From: Chitinophagaceae bacterium 26-R-25 | GTDB lineage: Bacteria; Bacteroidota; Bacteroidia; Chitinophagales; Chitinophagaceae | Reading direction: 5' to 3' | Length of the DNA stretch: 64,000 bases | NCBI GenBank assembly: GCA_029906195.1 | Contig: JARWSJ010000001.1 | Location: 2,790,001 to 2,854,000 of the forward strand | Part shown: in pieces, positions 58,867-64,000 of the stretch | Position numbering within the stretch: position 1 is the stretch's first letter | How the letters are laid out: the number at the start of each line of letters is the position of its first letter | The notes under the pieces: model-generated | The model's database searches: none | What the model was told of the DNA's origin: nothing | The model's input: the letters and a program-made list of their open reading frames with translations, nothing else | Made by a program: the position numbers and the translations under genes

Positions 58867-61416
58867 TTAATTCTTTGTAGTGATCAATGTAGTTGACGTT
58901 GTAAGCCCCGCTCCTTTGGCATTTACCTTTATTGTTCCTGCTTGTCCTTTCTTAGCTTTCACAATTACCAATGCCATTCCATTATAAGCAGGTCGTTCGT
59001 GGCTCTGGAACGAAACAAAACTTGTGGCATCGCCATTGTCGGTGGCCACTATCTCTCCCGGCCCCTCGATATCGAATGTAATAACAGGATGAGAGCGTGG
59101 CACCATCATTCCTTCTGCATCCTGTACTGTTAGCGTAATAAAGGCCAGATCAGTACCGTCATTTTTTATTTGTTTGCGATCGGGTTGAAGTGCCAGCTTT
59201 ACCGCGTCGCCAGTGGTTTTCACAATATCTGTCGCCCATTGCTTGCCATCTTTGTAACAAATCACTTTCAATTCACCCGGCGTATATTTTACATCAACCC
59301 ATACGAGACGAAAATCTTCTCCTTCCGTTTTCTTTTTTCTTCCAAGACTCTTACCGTTCAAAAACAACTCCGCTTCATCACCTGAAGTGTACACATTTAC
59401 AGGAACAATGGAATCAATTCTTTCCTGCCAGTTCCAATGCGGGAAAATATGGGCAACCGGCAAAGACGGGCGCCAATGCGACTGATAACTATAGAAACGA
59501 TCCTTTGGAAAACCTGCAAGGTCTATAATGCCAAAATAACTGCTTCTGGAAGGTGGATTTTTCTTGCGGATCTTTTCCAGTTCTGATTCTAGTTCTGCTT
59601 GCTTCGAAGGATCGGTGCGGAAATTTAAAAGGTTGGTTTCATCTGAATTATAGGGTGTAGGCTCGCCGAGATAATCAAAGCCGGTCCATACAAATTCACC
59701 CAGTAAGTGAGGGAATTTTGCATTCGTTTTGAATTGCTGATCAGGTGAACATCCCCAACCTGGTTCTGCATGATCATAAGAAGATATTTGCCAGTTTTGA
59801 TAATCATTACCGCCAAAAAAATATTCGCCACGAGAGCTGATGCAGGATGATGTTTCGCTACCGATAGTTGGCTTGTTGGCATAACGTGGATCAGCATCCC
59901 ATACCGGTTGCTGGCCGAAGAAATAGTTCACACCCATAATGTCAAGCGCAACTGCTGCACCAGACCTGCGGCCACCGTCAGGATCGTTGTAGCCATTGGA
60001 AACAGGTCTTGTAGGATCAGTTTTATGTACGATCTCCACGAGGTGTTTGGTAAGCTCAACATTCTGTTGTTCCATTACTTCGTTACCAATTGACCAGATA
60101 AATACAGAAGGGTGGTTACGATCGCGACGAACAAGTGCATTGAGGTCTTTCTCGTGCCATTCGTCAAAGAGTTTATTGTAGTCATTTTTACGCTTCCCTT
60201 TTTTCCATGCATCAAATGCTTCATCCCAAACGAGGAAGCCCATTTTATCTGCCAGTTCCAGTAGTTCAGGAGCCGGAGGATTGTGCGATGTGCGCAGTGC
60301 ATTACAACCCATATCTTTTAGCATGACCAACTGCCTGGTCAATGCACTTAGATTGAATGCTGCACCAAGTGCCCCAAGATCATGGTGATTGCAGGTTCCC
60401 TGAATCTCTACTCTTTTGCCATTTAACAGAAAACCGTTGCGGGCCGTAAATTCAAGGGTCCTGATTCCAAACGGCGTGGTGTATGTATCCACGGTCTTAC
60501 CGGCAACATTTATCGTGGTGATAGCAACGTACCGCTGAGGTTTTTCAAGGCTCCATCTTTTAGGGTTTGGTACTGTTAACTGTGAGGCTATATCTTTTTG
60601 ATCACCTGCATTTAAAGCAATATTTGCTGATGTAGAAGATACGATCTTCGTATTGTAACGATTGAAGGAATCCAGTTCATACACAACTGTTCGCACATTT
60701 GCCTGCTGTTGTTTTTGTGACTCGTTGGCAACTGTTACTGCCAGGTTAACCTTTGCGGCCTTGTCGCTAACTTCCGGAGTGGTAATATAAGTACCCCAAT
60801 TAGCTACGTGCACAGGATTCGTTTTTACAAGCCACACATGGCGATAAATGCCTGCACCAGGGTACCAGCGCGAGTCCCAGCTTTCTGTATCAAGCCTCAC
60901 GGCGATCACGTTTTCTTTGCCGGGTAAAAGATATGGCGTAAGGTCCATGCGAAATGAGGTATAGCCATATGGCCATGTGCCGATATAATGTCCGTTCAGC
61001 CAGATTTTAGCATAGGCCATCGCTCCATCAAAGTCTATAAAAACTTTTTTGCCTGCATCAGCAGCAGGAACAGTAAAATGCTTCCGGTACCAGCCAATTC
61101 CCTTCCACGGAAGCTTTCCGGTCGACCCATCAAGTTCAATACGGAACGGGCCCGTAATGGCCCAGTCGTGCGGAAGATCCACTTTCTGCCAGCCGGCGTC
61201 GTTGTAGGAAACAGATTCAAGCCCCGACGGCTCATCCTTTTTGGTACCATCTGCCTGCAATCCAAAACGCGAGAACTGCCAGGCGTCATCAAACAAAATG
61301 GAATTCACTTCACCCATTCTACCAATGGGCTTTTGCGCCACCACAGTGTTGATGCCACATAAAAAATGGATAGAAAAGACAGCGACCAACGAGATGGTAA
61401 AAAAACGGCACTTCAT
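58867..61416 (-). CDS. GH2-family beta-galactosidase-like enzyme
   Basis: The ATG at 61416 gives 849 aa; the longer frame starts with TTG. Signal peptide (about 1-28). Sugar-binding jelly roll (about 35-215, WQKVDLPHDWAITGPF, WPYGYTSFRMDLTPYL), immunoglobulin-like domain (about 220-325) and TIM barrel (about 330-650) with acid/base Glu in FIWSIGNEVMEQQ and nucleophile Glu in IGSETSSC. Two further beta domains end the protein (YTSGDEAELFLNGKSLG, FITLTVQDAEGMMVP). It releases beta-linked galactose or a similar unit. It is followed by GH97 and preceded by a PL8 lyase with its own terminator. Confidence 0.92.
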   Translation of the reverse strand: MKCRFFTISLVAVFSIHFLCGINTVVAQKPIGRMGEVNSILFDDAWQFSRFGLQADGTKKDEPSGLESVSYNDAGWQKVDLPHDWAITGPFRIELDGSTGKLPWKGIGWYRKHFTVPAADAGKKVFIDFDGAMAYAKIWLNGHYIGTWPYGYTSFRMDLTPYLLPGKENVIAVRLDTESWDSRWYPGAGIYRHVWLVKTNPVHVANWGTYITTPEVSDKAAKVNLAVTVANESQKQQQANVRTVVYELDSFNRYNTKIVSSTSANIALNAGDQKDIASQLTVPNPKRWSLEKPQRYVAITTINVAGKTVDTYTTPFGIRTLEFTARNGFLLNGKRVEIQGTCNHHDLGALGAAFNLSALTRQLVMLKDMGCNALRTSHNPPAPELLELADKMGFLVWDEAFDAWKKGKRKNDYNKLFDEWHEKDLNALVRRDRNHPSVFIWSIGNEVMEQQNVELTKHLVEIVHKTDPTRPVSNGYNDPDGGRRSGAAVALDIMGVNYFFGQQPVWDADPRYANKPTIGSETSSCISSRGEYFFGGNDYQNWQISSYDHAEPGWGCSPDQQFKTNAKFPHLLGEFVWTGFDYLGEPTPYNSDETNLLNFRTDPSKQAELESELEKIRKKNPPSRSSYFGIIDLAGFPKDRFYSYQSHWRPSLPVAHIFPHWNWQERIDSIVPVNVYTSGDEAELFLNGKSLGRKKKTEGEDFRLVWVDVKYTPGELKVICYKDGKQWATDIVKTTGDAVKLALQPDRKQIKNDGTDLAFITLTVQDAEGMMVPRSHPVITFDIEGPGEIVATDNGDATSFVSFQSHERPAYNGMALVIVKAKKGQAGTIKVNAKGAGLTTSTTLITTKN

Positions 61417-61570
61417 AACAAGCAATATTTTAATGCAATGATACTTATAATTCCGGGGAGCTTATTTCCCACATCACTATTCTGCATTAGTTTGCCATCA
61501 TCCTATACTAAAATAGTTGAATGAAAAAGCATTAATTCAATCCTGACGAGTCTCAAGAAAGCTTCAAATA

Positions 61571-61601
61571 AAAATGCCGGTAAATACTTACTGGCACTTT
61601 T
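61571..61601 (-). terminator. terminator after the PL8 lyase gene
   Basis: A 9-bp stem (61575-61583 with 61588-61596, one G-T pair) is followed on the minus strand by a T run. It lies about 30 bp past the PL8 stop and separates it from the GH2-GH97 unit. Confidence 0.75.
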
Positions 61602-61624
61602 GTATTCGGGAAATCTGATTTATT

Positions 61625-63784
61625 TTAATTGATGTTATTAAACGCTGCAGACACAGTCGATCCTGCCATTTCTTTTATCGGCAAATCCACGTGCAATATT
61701 TTTTGCTTTCCTGTTTTAATATTTCGTACGGTAATGTTGACAGCATCTTCCAACTGGGTTGGGTCGGCAACATAAATAGTTGCATTTGACTCACCTGCAT
61801 TTCTTATCATCGCAATGCAAGATTTATCTACGCTGAAAGAAAATCCTGAAACGTCAACTTTCCCCGCTTTGTAAAAAACAATTTGAATCACACCCAACCC
61901 TTCATGCTGCACCGCCTGCACTGAATCGTTGTTGGCAATGACATGAATTTGTTTAGCATCGTATTTTTTCATCTCTGCTACATTATTCACAGCGGGCAAC
62001 ACTATGTAACTGTACGAAGCATTTTGCGGCTTCGCACCGTGATTAAACCAAAGCTTGAACACCTTGCCACTTAACAGTTCATCAGAAAATGAATTATTGA
62101 TCTTGTTCCAGTTGCCGCTTTGTACAGCATTTGAAATACGCATGTCTCCACCCTGGGGAAAGTAATAGCCAATGCTATCGTGCCAAACCCATGCAGCCTC
62201 TTTTGAAGAAATGGCAACTTGCTCTTTCTTCAATGTTTTTTGTTTTTTGTCACTTGTGAAAACATCTCCGCGCAACCAACACTGATTAATAGTTGTAGTG
62301 ACTTGTTCATCAGCTTCGCTGCGAATACCTGCACCAAGGCAAACAATTTCGCGATCAAAAAGAAACCATGATTTTTTTAACTGCACACTGTCGTAATGCT
62401 GCACATAAGCCGATGCTGTATACACGCCATCACTAACACCTCCGGCAAATGCTGTGCTGCCCTGCTCCCCCCACTGAACTGTTGTAGGGCGGTCATTCAC
62501 GTAATCTCTTGAAGTAACGCCGGGAATTTTATCCCATTCCCAAACGGGCATGATGTTGTAATATTCAGATCCGCTTCTTTGTAAATTGGTAGAGCCGTCT
62601 GACAAATATCTTCCTAATAAATTCTCAAGGTTACCTGCTTCACATCTTTTTGTTCTTGTGCTCACCATTCTTACATTGAAAGAATATTGAGGTCGTAAGT
62701 GAAGGGTGTAGTCGCCGATCCAGAAGTGCCTGTCAAATGCTGGCACATCGAACGATGCAGATTTAACTCCCGATGTTCTTTGTGCTGCTGCGTTCCAGTC
62801 TTCACTGTGTAAAGGATCAATTTGGTTCATAAGCGGAAGACGCTTCTCTTCACCATGTTTATCCAAAGCATTCTTACGGCTGATACCGCGGCCTTCAATG
62901 TTAAAATCTGACCAGGCTCCGCGTATCGCCTTTAGATAAGTGTTGCGATAATAGCCTGACAACAACGCAAGCTTCTGTTCGTCCAATGCATAGATGGTGC
63001 CGTGCACATAGTACGCCATGCCCACAATGCCTGTGAGAAACACGTTACCATAACTTGATATTTGCAATTGCGGGCCATGTTGCAGGTACGAATAATCATA
63101 TTGCAAACCTTCTTTGTAATGCACGAGTGTCAGCGGTTCAAAAATCTGGCTCACGGCCAGTGAAAACAATGCAGTATCCGACGTTAGCAATGCCCTGTAG
63201 AAATAATGCAGGGCCACATCCGTTTTATTGGCACCGGTTTGCTTGAAAACATCGCCCCGTTTCATGCGCTGTAGTAGTGAGTCTTCAAGACTTTGCGGTA
63301 TTTGTTTTTTTGCATAGCGCATGCCTATCAGCAGTTCGCCAAGATCTTGCGGCGCGCCTATTTCATTGTGCCACCAGTTTGCACTTTTGGGATCCACACT
63401 ATACCAATATTCAAATGCGTGCTGAATAGCATTGTAAAGACTGTCACCATACATTGCTCCTTCTGCGACATATGCGTTTACTAAAACACGAAGGTGTTCG
63501 AGATGAGCAGCAGGTTTCCATTTCGCGATAGTGCGGTCAGTGTAATCAACATCGTTCCATTTACCATTTGGCTGAATGCTTCTGAGCAGATTGTAAACCG
63601 TTGTCGAACGAGGAACCCCTGTTTTTGTCTGCTGCCACACCCTGTTCATAATCGTATCGAAAACGGGTAAACGCTCAGCTGTTCTTTCGTAAATGCCACC
63701 GTACAGCGGCCTGCTAAAGGCCGGCTGCAGGCAGCATACCCAACAAATAAAAATGACCGTCTTTAATATCTTGATGTGCATCAT
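61625..63784 (-). CDS. polysaccharide lyase family 8 (chondroitin/hyaluronan/xanthan lyase type)
   Basis: This 719-aa secreted protein has a signal peptide to about residue 24. The alpha/alpha toroid carries the PL8 catalytic set: Asn140 in NWWHNEIGAP, His236 and Tyr245 in QHGPQLQISSYG (9 residues apart, as in chondroitin AC lyase) and Arg in EGRGISR (about 299-303). The beta-sandwich half (about 370-719) includes FWIGDYTLHLRPQYSFNVRMVSTRTKRCE and YSYIVLPAVNN. It cleaves uronic-acid-containing chains by beta-elimination. Adjacent sulfatases suggest a sulfated substrate; gene context alone cannot separate chondroitin, hyaluronan and other uronans. Confidence 0.93.
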   Translation of the reverse strand: MMHIKILKTVIFICWVCCLQPAFSRPLYGGIYERTAERLPVFDTIMNRVWQQTKTGVPRSTTVYNLLRSIQPNGKWNDVDYTDRTIAKWKPAAHLEHLRVLVNAYVAEGAMYGDSLYNAIQHAFEYWYSVDPKSANWWHNEIGAPQDLGELLIGMRYAKKQIPQSLEDSLLQRMKRGDVFKQTGANKTDVALHYFYRALLTSDTALFSLAVSQIFEPLTLVHYKEGLQYDYSYLQHGPQLQISSYGNVFLTGIVGMAYYVHGTIYALDEQKLALLSGYYRNTYLKAIRGAWSDFNIEGRGISRKNALDKHGEEKRLPLMNQIDPLHSEDWNAAAQRTSGVKSASFDVPAFDRHFWIGDYTLHLRPQYSFNVRMVSTRTKRCEAGNLENLLGRYLSDGSTNLQRSGSEYYNIMPVWEWDKIPGVTSRDYVNDRPTTVQWGEQGSTAFAGGVSDGVYTASAYVQHYDSVQLKKSWFLFDREIVCLGAGIRSEADEQVTTTINQCWLRGDVFTSDKKQKTLKKEQVAISSKEAAWVWHDSIGYYFPQGGDMRISNAVQSGNWNKINNSFSDELLSGKVFKLWFNHGAKPQNASYSYIVLPAVNNVAEMKKYDAKQIHVIANNDSVQAVQHEGLGVIQIVFYKAGKVDVSGFSFSVDKSCIAMIRNAGESNATIYVADPTQLEDAVNITVRNIKTGKQKILHVDLPIKEMAGSTVSAAFNNIN

Positions 63785-63816
63785 AGACGAAGTAGTGAGC
63801 AGTGAGTAATGACTTT

Positions 63817-64000
63817 TTACTTTTTACTTTTTACTTTTTCCAATAGCTCCGCTAACGCTTTCACTTTCTCCGGCTGCTTTTCCGCCAGGTTATTTTTTTC
63901 TCCGATATCATTACTCAAATCATACAATTGCGCTTTGGGATTATTGCCAAGCTCGGTATTTGTCAGCTTGTTCAGTGCCGCTCCGTTGTTGGGAGCAATA
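63817..64000 (-). CDS. C-terminus of a sulfatase (cut by window edge)
   Basis: On the minus strand 60 codons enter from the right edge and end in TAA at 63817-63819. The text AQLYDLSNDIGEKNNLAEKQPEKVKALAELL is the typical end of S1-family sulfatases, in which the LYDL and EKNNLA phrases follow the last catalytic strand. The last residues (KVKSKK) are coded by tandem copies of a 7-bp ACTTTTT unit. The gene lies 32 bp upstream of the PL8 gene, so the two are probably co-transcribed. Confidence 0.8.
   Translation of the reverse strand, partial: IAPNNGAALNKLTNTELGNNPKAQLYDLSNDIGEKNNLAEKQPEKVKALAELLEKVKSKK

Overview
The window looks like the chromosome of a glycan-degrading Bacteroidota, most likely a member of the Chitinophagaceae. 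The evidence is a SusC/SusD pair with an ECF sigma/FecR switch, a type IX secretion C-terminal domain, standalone LytTR proteins, many secreted CAZymes, and start sites that mostly lack strong Shine-Dalgarno sequences. There are no rRNA or tRNA genes, no CRISPR array and no recognisable transposase.

Layout. 1-222: 5' part of an ECF sigma gene. 792-8742: a polysaccharide utilisation core on the minus strand (sigma, FecR, SusC, SusD, surface lipoprotein). 9071-14351: a GH38 enzyme and a divergent beta-helix enzyme. 14546-37899: one compact run of minus-strand genes without an internal terminator. In transcription order it holds an SGNH esterase, a GH38 remnant, a class III-type alcohol dehydrogenase, an esterase-D-type hydrolase, FdhD, a molybdopterin formate-dehydrogenase-like enzyme, a sugar isomerase-like TIM barrel, a three-domain oxygenase, four tandem GH120 beta-xylosidase paralogues, a GH95-like enzyme, a second GH38 and a cupin remnant. 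38211-40500: a XylR/AraC-type regulator and a 2-oxoglutarate dioxygenase. 40881-41770: a Xre-RES toxin-antitoxin pair. 41927-45076: GH92. 45541-49502: a riboswitch-controlled cobalamin assembly operon. 49633-53733: two duplicated LytTR genes flanking a large type IX-secreted protein. 54326-64000: a sulfatase, GH97, GH2, a PL8 lyase and the end of another sulfatase.

The most interesting system is at 28375-36824. A single polypeptide joins a MocD-like membrane di-iron oxygenase, a MocE-like Rieske ferredoxin and a MocF/NqrF-like flavin reductase. The separate MocD, MocE and MocF proteins are implicated in demethylating the O-methyl inositol amine rhizopine. In the same gene run lie candidate enzymes for formaldehyde to S-formyl-thiol to formate to CO2. 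I infer an O-demethylation route for a methylated sugar inside a xylose-, mannose- and fucose-directed degradation locus, with a membrane di-iron enzyme in place of the P450 known from marine methyl-galactose pathways.

A second finding is a candidate regulon. A 33-bp sequence built on two TTTGCG boxes exactly 21 bp apart occurs in near-identical form at 12.2, 38.0 and 50.3 kb, with a close variant at 40.6 kb and weaker ones at 45.5 and 52.9 kb. The 21-bp direct-repeat period fits an AraC-family dimer, and a XylR-type regulator is encoded next to one copy.
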